Shown: positions 1 through 15,300 of the stretch, piece after piece
Numbering within the stretch: position 1 is the first letter of the stretch
Layout of the letters: every line of letters begins with the position of its first letter
Notes under the pieces: model-generated
Databases searched by the model: none
Told to the model about the DNA's origin: nothing
What the model saw: only the letters and a program-made list of their open reading frames with translations
Assembly: GCA_020086605.1 (NCBI GenBank)
Contig: JACBWW010000015.1
Coordinates: 13,008,390-13,072,389, forward strand
Source of the DNA: Lanius collurio
Taxonomy: Eukaryota; Chordata; Aves; Passeriformes; Laniidae
Direction: 5' to 3'
DNA: 64,000 nt
Translations under genes and position numbers: made by a program

Positions 1-3000
1 GCCTCATATATAGTGTGTCCAGAACGTTCTGCCTTAGTGCTTTGCTGTGCCTCTGCCCAGCCAGTAAATAACTGGACAGTTTGTTCCCTTGTGTTCTTGG
101 CTGCATGTTGATAATGGGGGATTTCTTTCCTTCCGGGAAATCGTTAACTCCTCCTGTGATTATTCAAGTTATCTTCATTTTCCCCCCACTCTCCACAGAT
201 GTAGCCCATATTATGGTCTAGTCTTATGAAATGGGTCAACTTGCATGTGAGTCTGTGTGTTAGTGGTTTCTCCTAGTCTGTAGGAATTCACCAATTAGGA
301 GAATTAATCGTGCATTAAAAGATACAGTTTTCAGCCACTTCTGGAATTACTGCTTTATTCCAGGCATATGTTTGGGCTTTTCCTTGTGGAAAAAAGGCTG
401 TTCCTTCCAGTGCAGATTGACCAGTAAGGGAGAATCTGGAACCTGAAAAATAAGTGGAATTTGTTTGCATTAGCTATTATAAAAAAGAAATGTGTCAATG
501 TAATGATTGCGTCCTCAGGGTAGATAACACAGGTGGAGATCAGAAATCTGAGCAGACAAATGGGAGAAAGTTAAATGAAGAGAAGGAAAATCATTGGGAA
601 AGTAGAGGGTTATCAGACATTAGAAAGTAGAGCGAAGGTACGCAGTGAAAGACATAAGTAGAATTTTGAAGTCTTTAATAGCCTTTATCACATTTTTGCC
701 AAGTTTTTGATACTGAACTTCTGGTTTGTTACCAGTTTTTATAGAAACACCTTTGTTAAAATTTAAGCATTACTGGTGGCATGCTTAAAAAAAAAAAGGT
801 ACAGGGAGGTAAAAGTGAACACAAGCAGAGAGAAATTGTAGACCAAGGCAATTTGCAGTAACTAAACGGGAAGCAGCAGAAGCACTCTTGGTGTGATGTG
901 ACGTCTGCAGACATTTTAGTAATGCTTTGATTTTTGCAGATGTATCAACATCCTGGTTCTTCCTGTAGGTGTACTGCATGTTAATTTTAAGTGGTCACTG
1001 GCCTTTAGGATGACATCAGTGACTATGTTGAACTTTCAGCATAATATGAATCTGTTTTCCTGAGGATCTTCAGCATGGCCTAGGAATGGAATAAGACAGA
1101 GAAATGAGTGAGAACACGTTGGGCGCTCTCCTGTTTTTCTTACTGTACTTTCACAAGGACCAACGCAATTACAAAAGTTCATCAACTGTTGAGTGATGGT
1201 GGTGATTATGCCCTATTTCTGCACTCTGTGGTGTGAGCTTGGCAACTTTAGGTAGATTTAGCATCTGATGATGTACAACTCTTTGATAACTGCACCTCTG
1301 TGGCCTAAGGGTAAGGGGTGTGACAAAGTGTCTCTCTTCTGAGCCATTCACTTATCCTATGAATGAATTAAGAAATAAAACTTTGTCATAGACGTGCTTT
1401 CATAACAGGGGTTTAATTCTGATTACAAATTTTATTTTCAGGCTGGTTTTGGTGATTGTAATGCTTCTCAATACTCATTGTTATGGTTCTCTTTAGTATA
1501 GTGTATCTCCAAATTATAGTATTGCCAGATTTTTCAGGATTTCCTTTCTTCTAGCTGAAGTGACAATGTTCTTTCTCTGTCTTTCTCTCTCTGTCTCTGA
1601 GCAGGTTAAACTTTATCTGAATTAGGAGAAATAAACACACCATATTGGCATCAGTTTTCATTGTTTTTTACCTCGATGGGATGGAAACACCACATTCTTT
1701 TTCTTATCCTCCATGGACTCCTGCATAAAAGAGTATTTCCCTTACTGGCCTCTGCAAAGTTTAAAGATTTGTTGATGGGGACAGCTCTCAGTTCAACTCA
1801 TATTTTGAACTTAATGAAGATGTTTATTTTGTGTTGTACTGCACAGTACATTCTGTGTGGGGCTATATGTAGGTTAAACTTTCTTCCCCTACCAGAGTGT
1901 GCTGTAGCTTGTAGCGTATAAATGTGTGATGTAAATGTCATTCTCTTATACTGCACATGCATTCTTATGAAAAGTCTAACCAGTTATGTGCTGTTAATTG
2001 CATCTTGAAGAGAACATTGTCATGACTTAGTCATGTCAGTAGCTTTTTAGTAAATTTATTTTATGATTTATTAGAAAATTCATGTTTATTTGCTTTAGAG
2101 CCATCTGTGAAAGAGCAGAGGAAGAGAAAAAACATATGTTATCTGGCAAATGATAGAGACCCATATGCATTCCAGTGTTATGACAACTTGCACTTTTCTG
2201 GTCCATTAAGGAGGCTGTTTCAACTTACTGGGTAGAGCTCCTCTATTCCTTTTATTTAAAAATAATAGACTTTCTGATGCTGAGATTGTGGGAGGTTTGT
2301 AAATGCAATGACAGCAAAGAAAGATTTTGTTTAAAGTTCTTAAAGCTAATCTAGGTATTCCAGGAATTATGGAATAATAAATCTATGAGATTTTAGAAAA
2401 TACTATTTAAAGATATAATATATGTAAGAAGAATGCATGGGATTTGAGGATTTTTTAAGTGCTTAGTATATTTGAGAGTTGTTGTTAGTGCTTGCTTGAA
2501 TAACACATTTCCAAGAGCTGCTTGCAGAATGAGAGAGTTCTGAAAAAGACATTATAACATGCATCTTCTCTAATTTTTCTCTGTCTTTTGCAAAATTAAA
2601 AAGAAAACTAAGGAAAAGGATAGTGGATACTGCTTTGAGGGATGGAGACTTAGAGACTGTAATCTGTCATTGAGACACTAAGCAGGTAGCAGCAGCATTG
2701 GCTGCAGACCACATTTTTCTTCCTCTTCTTTCTCTGAATGTTGAAACAAGGAACTAAAAGGACAGTCCTTTCCCTCATGGTTTTGTTTCTGGATCACTTA
2801 AGCCACACTGCAGTTACTGAAAGCAGAAATGAAACCTGCAAACAAGGTTCATATAAATTCTAAAGAGTTATAAAATCCAACTCATCCCTGTTAAAGGTAA
2901 ACCAGAAAGAAGCTAAAGACTTCACACCATGCATTCCTCTGTTTGCTTCTTGAGCTTTCCAGATCTAATTTTCACTGCATTCAATTTAAAGTCAGCTGCA

Positions 3001-5621
3001 GAAAATACATATTTTGTTAATTGACTATGTTTTAAACTAATACAGTTGACAACCGAGAGACCAAACCCCAGACCAAACTACAGTAATAGCAAAGAAATTT
3101 GTCATTTAATCTATAACTGTAATGCAAAACTATTTATTTCTTCTTCCAATTTCTATTCTTATACTGAGTTTGAAAGCAGTTAGAATGTCATCATTTATCT
3201 GTTAGACGTGTGATTTTGTAGCAATTATTTCTTTCTAAATTCACAACAAGTATCCCTTTGCACTCCAGAAGCTGTTCAGCAGATTCTGAGCATAATAGCA
3301 TTGTGGGTATAAAATCACTTTTCATGGCTATGCCCAACTTTTTGTGATCTATTAATATGTAGCTTTAAAAGTGTGGGTGGTCTGGGCTCAAAGATAAATA
3401 CATTGTTTCTTTGAATCTATGCAGGAGGGGTAGATGGCCATGCTGAGCTGATTGCTGGAAGGAAGAAAAGTAAAAAAAAAAATCAACACCCAAAATATAT
3501 AATTTTAATCATTAAGTAACTTCAGGTGAATGGGAATTCTACATATGCTTTTGCTTAAGAATTCTCTTATGGTGCCACTGTTGCATTTTAAAAATAGAAA
3601 ACTCTTTCCATTTAGTAATTAAAGCATTTGTAAGAATGAGACTCTGTTCCTTGATGCAGTCCTTTCAGTCCAGCATCCCGCACTGAATGGGAGCTTTGTA
3701 GATATAAAAAGCTCTGATCCTGGGAAATGGGAATTGGAAGCCTTTCACTTTTGCTTCTTTTAGTTTGTGGTTACTCTTAAATGTGGCGAGTGTTAAATTT
3801 TCAGTGTCTAACACCTGCAAAAAAACCCCAGATCTCCAAAGGTAATTCCCCCCCATCTGTGTAATAAATTTACAGCTGTTTGCTAACTTACTCCATGATT
3901 TAGAGAACATATAGAAGTATTGAAACATCAAAAACACACTGACATGGAAACATCTGGTTTTTATTTAAGAATTAAACATCATGTTAAAGTTTAAGAACAA
4001 AAACATTTAAAAATTACTGCAGTAAAAGACCTTTTCTTCCCAGTTCACAGGAAAATCTTTTAACTGATGTAAGCAAACTGGGTCTGGAAAGGAGGAAATT
4101 TTGAAGGCTTGTGTATGGTTAAGTCCGAAATTTTCTGCATACTTCAGTCTATAGCTGTGATAAGAAAAGAAGCATACGTGATAAAGGTACTCTTGTCAGG
4201 GAAATTAGATGTGTCCCTACCTATGGAAGAGGAGTAATGATATTAAATAGTCTTAATCATAGACTTTCTATTGCAGAGAGCTGAGTATTAAAATATTAGC
4301 TATTAGACTACTCAGAGCACCAGTGGCAAAGATAGAGTCCTTGAATACCTTTGGCTGCTAAATTTTTAGATTTTTATGCAGCATAATGAATACCATTTCA
4401 GTTAAGTGTCCAGCAAGAGTTCATTTATAGCCACTGACCTTCTGGAATAATGGTCATTAACTACTTTTTTAGATGAAAGTCATTCCAATGCAGAAATGGA
4501 TGAGTTTTGCTGGTGCTCACTTTTATACAAAGAATTGGTATTAGCAGTTGTCTTACAGTACACTAGAGCAAATTATTAATAAGCTGTAAATGGCTGGGTA
4601 TAGTTGGGTCTGTCCATTTATCAAATATTAATGGCAGTTTATCATCCTTACAGATTTTCATGAATTGCTGGGTCAGCAGAAGGTTTAGTCTTTCCTGGAA
4701 GGCTTTAAAGCATTGGGAAACAGATGAATTAGGAATCTCTTAAATTCCATTTTACTATGCAAGCAGATTGACACACAGCAGAATGAGCCTTTTTATTTTA
4801 CTTCATGGCTCAGTTCATTCTTGAAAACCAACTTCTAGTTGCAAGCTGAAAAAGAAAAAAATCAATGATTTCCGGAGTCTGCATTTTTCTTTTAAAGTGC
4901 ATGTGTTTGATTTAGCACCTAATGGGCTTCAGTGTCCATGTAGACAGCTTGGAGAAACTTCCTCTGCAGTGCTTTAATGGTAAGAGTTTGTCTGAGCAAT
5001 CCCTATTCCACACTGAGCATCAAACTGTAAATAATGGGAATGCAGCTGTAGTGAGGAGTGGGGTTCTCTGTCCAGCTCGTTGTTCAAATCCTGCTGTGGG
5101 TCTGAACAGCGTGTAAGCAGAGGTATCAGCTAACAAACCACTTGGGGGGAAATAGCACCCAGCTCATTTGGCACAGGTGTTACATGTAAGAGCCAGGGTA
5201 TGTATTGTAGCAGAGCAATGTCCCATCTAGCCCCACATCCTTCTCACAGAAGCTAAAAACATACACCCTGGATGAGTGTAAGAGCAGGGCAAACATGTGA
5301 AATTTTCCCTCGTGGATTCTTGGTTTTTGACCATTTTCAGCTTGAGGATATCCCAACCAAGCTAGTTTCTGCACATTTGTAAACCTAAATGGTATTTTTT
5401 TTCTGTGAAAATGACCTAGCCCTCACCTCAGCTTTTCCCAAGTCCCTAATATGCTGTGGTAGTGGGTGTGTCAGTCAGCTGCCTATTCCAGGAGAAAGCA
5501 CCTTTTGCTTTCCTGCTTTCAGCCTGGAGACAAAGAGGACAGTTGGTCCCAATGCCTTATGATTCCACACATCTGCTGTATAACCTCTCTATCTCATTTC
5601 CAATACTCTTGCTTGCTAGAT

Positions 5622-5689
5622 AAAAAAAAAAAAAAAAAAAAGAAGAAAAAAAAGCATTTGGCCAACAGCTACTCTTTAAGGCCAAATGC
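5622..5689. repeat. Poly(A) run followed by a perfect 10-bp inverted repeat
   Basis: Twenty A residues (5622-5641) are followed by a short A-rich stretch. Then GCATTTGGCC at 5654-5663 is matched exactly by its reverse complement GGCCAAATGC at 5680-5689, leaving a 16-base loop. The A-run could be a decayed retroposon tail, but I recognise no retroposon body upstream of it. Confidence 0.6.
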
Positions 5690-8600
5690 TCAAATTTGTC
5701 ACTGGTGAAAATATAAAATTAAGCCTCGTTTACAAAGGAAATGCAGCAGAAGAAAGTTCACATTTTATAGAATTGATAGAAGACAGTGCCTTTGCTCTCA
5801 GTCTATGAGAAAAGCATACTAATCTGTGTGAAAAGGCACTTCTTTCAGGCGGAGTAATGGATTTTTCAAATGATGCTTATAAATCACAATGCATTCAATC
5901 AGTGCTAAGCTCTTTGAGACAACTCTATAAGAAGCTGTACAAAATCATTAATTTCATTGGCACTTAGGTGAAATAATTCTTCTCTGAATATTGAATTCCA
6001 AGGGATTTCTATCATGCCTGGAGCGCATGTCCAGTGGTGGTGTATTTAGCATTGCAACAGAAGATGTGCAGATACTTCTCACCTCTTTGTACTGAACTAG
6101 TCCCCTATATAAATTTGTGTATATAATTTTATATTATATGTAAATAAATGTGCAGCTGATTAAACAGCTGCGTCCTGTGTAACACATACATGACCAAATG
6201 TAGTAACTGTAAGCATTTACAGTAACTGGTAGTGCACTCTAATGCAGAAGGGATATTTGTAAGGACCTGTGTGCTGGCTGACTATGCTTGGATATAAAAT
6301 CTCTGCTGACTCTTCTTGATAATTACTGGTTAAGGGTTTTTAGGGTAGATGCAGGAAATATGTACCAAAGCAGGTGGATTACTAGTTAGATTGTGTTGTG
6401 TATGGAGTCAATTTATATTCCTCAGTCCCATTTAGATGAAATAGGGTAAAGAAAGTTTTAATTGGGCTTTCTTTATATGGGTGAACTTGATGGTACAACC
6501 CAAGCTTCATTGTAGCATCTGACAGGGACAGTTAGCAGAACATGTTTTCAGGGTTAGCAGACCATATTTTCAGGGACAATACTTACATTGCAATCCTTTT
6601 TTGTGCTTATTTCCTCACGTCCACAAGCTTCTCACTGATAACTTGGGTTACTGTAGATGGGTCAAATCTATGGAATTTGAAGAGCTTTGAAGTGCTTTAT
6701 TTAGAAGTGGGCTTTCGTTCTATAACTGAAAGTACATTAGAGGCGCAGCTCTAGGTTCTCTCTCTTCCTGTTCTCTATACTAAATGAAAACAAGCATTAC
6801 TTTTATGCCAGACTTTACTAGTTCCATTTCCTGTGGGATATGAGTTAAAATAAAAATCAGGATACTGTCATGCCTATTTACTTGTGCTCACAGGCTGCGC
6901 TGCTTTAAGCATAAACTGTTACAGTACCAACATTATTTGCTGTAATAAAAGCAAGTGTACTAACTTCCAGCCCTGACAGATGTCTCAGTCTCCTGCACTC
7001 AATCTCCTTGTGCAAAGTGTTTTTGTCTCCCCTTCCCCCTCCTTGTCCCCTGCTACTTCCCTCGTGCAGGGAATTAGGTTGTCATGCCTATGTCTGCTCC
7101 ACTGTCTGCTCCACTTCCACTGACTTGTGCCTACATCTGGTACTGGGAAAGTGGCAACAGGAAGGGCAGTTTTTAGCTAATGTCTGAGACAAACAACTTG
7201 TGTATGCTCTTTTTTTTCAACAGTTATAAACAAACACATATGGTTTTATACATTGTCCAGGGAACTGGAAATATCTTGCCAATCAAAGAAACTGCTGGAG
7301 ATGACTGCACTCTCCTTCTGGTGCATTACCTTCTACATGACCTTTTGTTTTCAATTGCATAAAACCCCTATAAATACAATTCTATATTACACATTCAGTC
7401 TTTCCTGCTTTGAATTTTGAGCTCCTGTCCAGACATACCAGAGTAATGATTTACTTTTCTGCCCTGTGTCCTTCTGTGTTGTGGCATTAATATTAGACCT
7501 GTCATTTGTATGAAACTGTTTTCTCATAGGCTGTTATCAGTCACATAACTTTATCTCTGCTTCTTTACACCAGTAAGTTCACATATTAAACACTCTGGAT
7601 AGATACATAGACACCTAATTATTTTTATTTAAGGTTATTTCATTAATCATTGGATAGGCTATTGCATTTTTATTAATTAGCTAATTTAATGGATACATTT
7701 CAGTTTGGTACTTTCATCACTACAATGCTTAATTGACATTATAGGATATAATGATATTCTGTAGGATCAATGTGTGTTTACATGGACCTGGACTCAATAA
7801 AGCCTGTCTGTTATTCTCTTCTGAAAAAATTGTCTTAAGATGCTCCCAAATGGAGGAGAATAATCTCTTTGAGAGAAAGATTATCCCTGTGTTAATGCTT
7901 ATGCCATACATGGTACCGTAAATTCGGGTTTTATAGATAGGGTTTTTGGTATACTATTAGAAAATGCATTCATCTCAAGATTGTATTTTCTCAGACTTTA
8001 AACTTTAGAAGTTGCATTTACATTCAGGGGAAGGGAAGCAGTAACCTTAAAGTACCAACCCAGCACTTGCTCTGTTCTCAACAGGCTGGTTCCTGGTTTG
8101 AGTGTTTTGTGCACTGTACTGCTACTGCTGCCCATGAAGACATCCAAAAGAACCCGTTTTACAGCATTTTGAGAAATTACTGAAAGCACTTCAGATGTTT
8201 TGGGGTGTGCTGTGCTTACCCTTGGAGTTATTCTAGTGATGCTCTGGGGTAGCTGTTCAGCACCATCAGTACCAAGGCTCTGTAGGTGTTTGGAGCCCTG
8301 TCAGGATCTAGTTTTCAGCTCATGGTGCAAAATTAAGACAGGGCAAAATTTGTTCAAGTTGAACATTGTCTATTTAACTCAGAGCACAAGATTCAGTAAT
8401 CATGGGTTTTATAACAGACAAAATCAGGTATTTGCTGCCTCTGCCTTCTGCTTTGTGTAGATCAATAGTAATACTATATGACAATGTCACACAAGTTGGT
8501 GGCTGCACAAGTTGAGACACAGTGGGGAGAACTGGGAGAGTCTTTTCAAAATGCTTTTTCTATTCAAACATACAGAAAGCTTAGGAACACAAGGTGCAAT

Positions 8601-9013
8601 GAAATCAGCCACAGCTTGTTCATTGGGGGGATTTCGGGTTCCCTGCATTTTAAAAATGCCAGCTAATTTAATGTGTATCGATGGGTTTCTGAGGGGGAGA
8701 GAGTGCTGTGTGCATGACACTGTAGGAGCAAGGGGATGAAACAAATGAATACTAAACAAACTAAATGTGACCTGTTTTCCCAGGGCACAGAACTCCTTCT
8801 TGATGTAACACATTTTAAAACAATGTATGCTGCTGTCACCAGTTACAGTAGAATAATTGTTTTCCCCAAAAGTTTAATTTGAAAGGAAAGTCACAAGTTA
8901 GAAAATTCTTTTTCCTTTACTTTTAGATTTGTATAACTTTTAAAGGATCTAGGAGCATTTCGTTCTGGATTCAAAAAAGAAAGAAGAATGGCAACCTCCC
9001 ATATATTTGGCCC

Positions 9014-9310
9014 TTGTTTGTTTGTTTGTTTGCTCCCTTTTGTTACTATTAAAGTAAAATTCCATATCCTGCAATTTGTTTCTTTTCTTTTTTTTGGCTT
9101 TGAAGTTGGTGTCTGTAGCAATAATTTTGGCAGTGTTACAGTCTTAAAATGATTTTGCTATGATACCAGGCTGGTTTTGTGTTCTCTTTCAACTGATAAA
9201 AAACAAGCCCCAAGTCTCTTAGGTTTGTAATATTCAGTTAAACAAGTAATGTTTACATTTTCTCAAAACTAGTATTTGTTGTTGTTTTTGTTTGTTTGTT
9301 TGTTTTATTT
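9014..9310. repeat. Two short GTTT microsatellites
   Basis: Tandem GTTT units occur at about 9014-9032 and again at about 9290-9310, separated by ordinary AT-rich sequence. They are simple repeats with no sign of a host element. Confidence 0.7.
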
Positions 9311-12300
9311 TAATATCCACTTGTTCCTGTATCTGAGGGGAGAGGAGAAAGACCTAACATCTGAAACAGCCTTTTTGAAAGGCTGGATGCTTTTAACTTT
9401 CAGAAATGTTTGTTGGAAGGGAGGACCCTAGCCAATATTTGGGAGTTAGACTAGACCTTGTATTGCATTTCCAGAACCCTGTGGTTGTGTGACACAAGTT
9501 CTTTCTCAGTTTCTAAAACTTTGTTGTTGAAATTCTGTATTCAGAAATCACCAGGAAATGAAAATGTTTTCCATGTCTATTACATCTCATTGGAGGCCAT
9601 TTATAGTGTATTTTTTGAGACTTTGATTTTATGCTATGCCATTATTCTTACTAGTAGCTTCTAATGGAAACCATGTTTTAGGCCTATGAGCATGCCCTAA
9701 ATCATGGTAGCTTTTTCCTTGAAAGTGTGGATGAAAGTTAGAAACATTGGTAGGGATTATCAGGTGCAAATCTCAGTACCTACCTTTCTCAAAAGCTCCC
9801 AGTGACTACACCTCCCCTTGCCTACCCCTCATTTCTGGGAAACATATCAGAACTCCTGTGCCTTCTGAAATGCATGGTCAGGCAGGTGTTTTCACCAAGT
9901 CTCTGGCTCTAGCTGGACCACTGGACCTCTCTGCTCCCATCATCTATACTCAGTATTTTCCGAGTGGAAATGGACAAGTTATTTGCAGAGGAATGTTAGT
10001 ACTTAACTGGTAACATCTCACCTAAATCAGTTTGCATTTATCCTTTTTTTATGCTGGATCACTTTGACTTATAGTCATCCATGTTTGTATTTTTTTTTCT
10101 TCAGTTTCTAATGAATAAATTCCCAGCTCACAGCAAAAAATATTAGTTTGTTGGTCCATAATTTCATATTTTGTTATTCTGTATTTATTACTTCAGACAT
10201 CTTGTTCCTCTGTATAAAGATCCTCATGATCTCCTACACTGGTAGTGCTTTCTAGTTTTAAGAATTAGTGAGTGTTATTGAATTGCTTATGTTCTGGGTT
10301 TTTTTCTGGTTAATCAATAGATTTAACAAGCTGGTTATCAATACAACCAGCATATTCAGTTATTCCCTTTTCTGAGACAACTTGTTTTGATTCCTTGTTT
10401 ACCTAGTTTTCTACAATATGATTCTTTGACTAAGAGCTGTGTTGTCTGTGCTAACTAAAGAAATGTGATTTCTGTTGGTTGCTTTACTAAATCCAGGTTG
10501 TGTGCCTAGAGAAACCTCTTATTGGAAGGATACTGAAGGACTTGGAAAATGTTTTATCTTCTGTCTTTATTCTTTGAAAGCTGTTCTAATAATCTGTTTA
10601 GGTCAGGCTGTAGGACTCTAGTTGCCACATTCAGTTTTTCTCCTATTCTGCAGTCCCTCCATTTGATATTTTTAAGAGAGATTGTTTTGTTAAGATGTAG
10701 AATGGTTATGGCTGCAAGCTTGTCGTTTGATTTGTCAGTTTTACAATAATTCTGTGTTGGGTCCTCCCACTTTGAATGCTGTTTGAATTTTACCTGTAAG
10801 GACCCGTTGTGTCCTCACTCTAGGCCACAATCACTGCTGATAGCAGAAGTGAGGAAGGTACTCCTTCAGTTCTAGTACAATGACCAATTTTAACAGCATG
10901 CTCTCATTTCATCTTAGTACACACATTTCTGTTTATTTTCTTCTGTCCAGACATACCTAATTTTTTTTTATGGTGATTGAATGAAGTCCTAGACTTTTCT
11001 TGTATCCAGTGCTCCATTTTTTTGGCCTTTGTTAACTGCTCATTTGAGCATTGCATATGTGTCACATAAACTTTGAGATACAGGCTAACTTTTGGTCATT
11101 ACTCCATTTAATTTAAACTTAGGTGATAATTACATGGTCTGAAACATTCAAGGCCAATGGCTTTGCTATTTTCATTGGTTTATGAGTCTCTGAGAAGTCA
11201 AAGCTTCTTATGAAGAAATGATTCTTGGTGATACTATTTCTTCAAGTGTATTTTAATTCCCTCTGTATATCTTCAGGTCTAGCCCTGGGGCCAAGGAGAC
11301 ATGGAGCAGATACTCAGCTTTATTCCATGTGATGCTGGGGGAAAAAAATCCACTGAACAGCATGTCCTCTGAGCATTAGCTCAACACTTTGCAGCTGTTA
11401 AAATCTCATCTTCTTGTTCTGAGGACTAACTATCTATGTTGTTCTTGGCTCATAGACTTGCACATGAATTCATTCAGTTTTTTTTTTTTTTTAATAACAT
11501 ACAGGTTAACTAGGGTTGCTGGTAGAGTTCCTCCTCTGGTGGGACATTTCACTGGCTTATGTGTTAGGGATTTATTTCATTAGGCCATTCATTCTTCAAG
11601 CCCCTGGAATCTGAACCTCTGTGGGGTCTCTAAGCACCTTCTGGAAATACCATAAATCTTTCAAGTGACTGTTGGGATTGAGCCCAGCTCCTCTTGGCTT
11701 CTGCACTTTCCGGCTTTTCTTCATAACAAAGCTTTTCTGACATTTTGTTCTCACGTGAATCTTATGTGTCTCTAACTAAATAAGACCACCTTCTTTCTCC
11801 TCTCTGAAAATTACTGAGATTGCCCCCCATGTAGGCTTTTCTTTCAAATCTTTTTAAGCTTATGTTTTATCCACTCAGTGAATTTTCCTTGCTTGGGGGT
11901 TCTCTGCTCTCTCTGCTTCCTCCTTGTGGACAAGCAGAAGAAAACTCTTTCCTGGCTTTAATCAGCCTCATTCAATGAAGAAATTGTTACTCTTAATGGC
12001 CAGTCATTCTGTCTGGCTGGAGTGGTACGGTTGGAAATAGTGTGTATGAGAGTTAGTAAATTAAAAAAAACAATATTTATCAAACAATTTTTAAATGTCA
12101 AGGTTCATGAGTTGTTTACAGGGAGGATTCCTGGACTGTTGCAGTGAGTGTGGATATTCTCATTGAGCAGTACTAAACCTGTCTTTCTTGAGTTGAACTG
12201 TTAATGAAGCCTTCAGAGAGCCTCAAGAGGCAGATAGTCATCTGTCATATTCCCCACCCTGCTTTTAAAAATCCTCTGGAAAATTCAGGACCTCTGAACA

Positions 12301-15300
12301 TTTAGAATATCAGTAATCCCTTTTAGAATCAATATTCATCGAATTAAATAAGATATATCACTATAAGCAAGAGATAGGATCTCTGACTCAGGAGAATGAA
12401 CATCCTAGTCCTATTCCTCTTGAATCTATGAAGTTCTGAGCATGAGTGTAATTATGGTGATAATTCAGCCTACTTTTGTTTATAACTTTGCTGTTGCATG
12501 TATGAAACGGGAGAAAAGATTACACAAGTAATTAAAGTCCTGATGGAAGGTAAAAACAGTTGTAAGATAATAAGAAGGAGGCAGACTAGCAAGTACAGAG
12601 ATGAGACTGGAATATTAAACTGTAATCCCTAGTGGCCAAGAATAAAAGGTATTTTGTCATTATCATGGCTTGGTGGTCAGAAGAGAAAGCTGAGCAGAGC
12701 CAAAGAGAACATGATGGATTGTCTCTGAAAAGAGTCCTGCAGAGTGTTTAGGTTTGTGTGAGTTGCATGTGTATTGCAATTACTGTCCTTACAATTCTTG
12801 AAAGGTAAAAAGAAGGAATTTTGATTTGGGAATGAATGCTGTTGTGAGAGTTTCACCTGGTTGTTAGGACTGAGGAAGGGTTCTGCAAACTGCCAGACAT
12901 TCAGTTAAGCTTTTTGAAGGATGTATCAGTTGTCTTTTTGTATTGAATTGAGCACTGTCAGAATGAAGGATGCTCACCCAGAACAGCTGTGTTACAAAGC
13001 TGAGGATTTGTGCAAATTGTTTTTACAATGGCATGAGGCTACTTAGGATTAGCATTAGATATACTACTCTCCAGACTGATCTACAGAAAAACTCTCCTAG
13101 CTGTGAGACTGATCATCAGTTGCAGCAGCATTTTTTGGAGAGAGTTGAAGTTTCAGGCAATTTGTGTGCTTGAAAACATTCTGGTTATTTAAAACACAAT
13201 TTTAGTGTGTAAACGCAGTGTGAGAGTGTAGGTGTATGAGGCATCAGATACAGATTTTCATTGTGTATCAAACTGTGATGTAAAACCAGTTTTTTGCAGT
13301 GAGTGGGTGAAAGGGAGATAAAATTTCAAGGGGGAGATTTTTGTCTAAACCATGACAGTAGTAAATATTTTTGTTTCAAAGCATAGAAGGGGACATGCTG
13401 ATAAAGTGATAGGCAGGCTGGCTTATTTTTGTTTCCTGCTTGCTGATAGGCCCTTTAATACCATCTAGAATATCTTTTTCTCTTTAGATACCTGAATGCT
13501 TTTTACCAAGTATACAGTAATCTGACCATTCAATATTCTTGCCATATTCTTTTGCAGCAATAAAGTGGGAGTGTTAGTTCTTCTCCTTAAAAATGTAATA
13601 AAAATGGGATTCGATCTAATACAGAACCATAAGCTGAGTTCTAGTTGTTTGGCTACTCTTGTTTAAAATGTGAACTTCAAGAACAGGGTGGGGTTTTTTT
13701 TTTGCATAGACTCCTCTAGAATTATTCCTTTCACTGGATTAGTTCACATTCTCTTCATATGTACAGTCATTACAGGCCTTGGAAACAGTAATGTAGTACA
13801 TAGATTGAGATACTGGGAACATTGTGTGTGTTTGTGACAATTCCAGGCGGATTTTGTATCTTCAGAGAGTCACTAAGCTGTAAGTATCTTCATCACTCCA
13901 TCAGTGATATAGATGCTCTTTATGTGACACATTTTTCAAAACCTTAAAATACTAACATTAATTTGGTTGAGACATCTTTGATTTGTTCTTTCAATCTGTG
14001 TGCTTCGGGGTAATTTATCAATTTTCAGTAACTCCAGTACCATTAGTTAGAAGCAGATTTTTTTTGATTGTCAATATGGTTTTGACATTTAGACCAGCAG
14101 CAAAAAATAAGTAGTAGCAGGATTAGGCTGTTGTTGATATCTTCTCTGGTTTAAATCCCCACAGATATAACTTCTATTGGCTTTTTTATCACACTTATTC
14201 TGGTATAGTGCTTTAGATCTTATCCTGCCTTTTCTGAGCTGAAAAATTAATACAGGCTTTCACTTAGAATGAACTCAAAACATGTTTTATTGCTTTTTTT
14301 TCTATTTCCTATTAAATATGAAGTTAACAAGATGCTGCAGGCTGAATGAAAAATTGACAGCATTTAGAAAAAAAGCACGTTTTTTGATCCTTAAGGAATG
14401 CAAAGAAGTTAATAAATATTCTCTCTCATTTTTTTCTTTTTTTTTCCTGATAGCTCAGCTGTTAATTTACTCATAAAGGGACTGAGGCAGAAATCAAGCT
14501 CGCATTTTCCTTTATCTGAGAAGGGGTGTGTGATATCTGTAGGTGAAGGCTTTTCTTGTACATTAAAACCAGACACAATTCCATAAACGTTTTCCACAGT
14601 CACAGCTGTGGACCTGTGCTTGGAAAGCTCTTCTAGTCTTGAAGGTGTTCTTAATCATTGTGAGATTAATCTGGTGAGATGGTGTAGTATGCCAGGATGT
14701 TTCCCAGGAAACCGATGACAATAAATCTGGAACATGAAATTCATCTTGTGTAAATAAGACTTGAGAGAGGAAAGTTGAAAGAGAAGTCTTGGACTGTAAA
14801 GCAAGGTTCTCTTTAATAAAGGTGAGTTTACTGTGAAATTTCAGTTTTCTTTGCACTCCCGCCCTGTCAGTGCTGTTGGTTTATTTCCCCCAGAGGCCTC
14901 TTTACTGCTGAAAGCCTGACTTAATTATCTTGAATTAATTAGTTCAGTATAAAGTGGAGAACACCGAATATCAGTGATTGACTTGTGAGGGACCTGCAGT
15001 GAAGTTGTAGAAATGGGTATAAAAAGGTGAAAGTCTTCAGGAATGCTTCTGCAGGATCAGGTGCAGGGTAAGGTAATGATTTACTTCCAAGCCTGATGGT
15101 TTTGTCCAGGTGTTAACAATCAAAAGGGAGACAGTTTCAGCTGCAATCCCTGTAGTGGGATATAACACTTCAGGCAGTTAATTGCCTAATAGATTTAGTT
15201 TCTGCAGGAGAGATTATTCAGTCATTCCCATTCCCTAGAAATTCCACCTGTTCAGCATTTAATGGTCCCCTTGCTGTCACTTGCTACTTAGTGGACTGTT

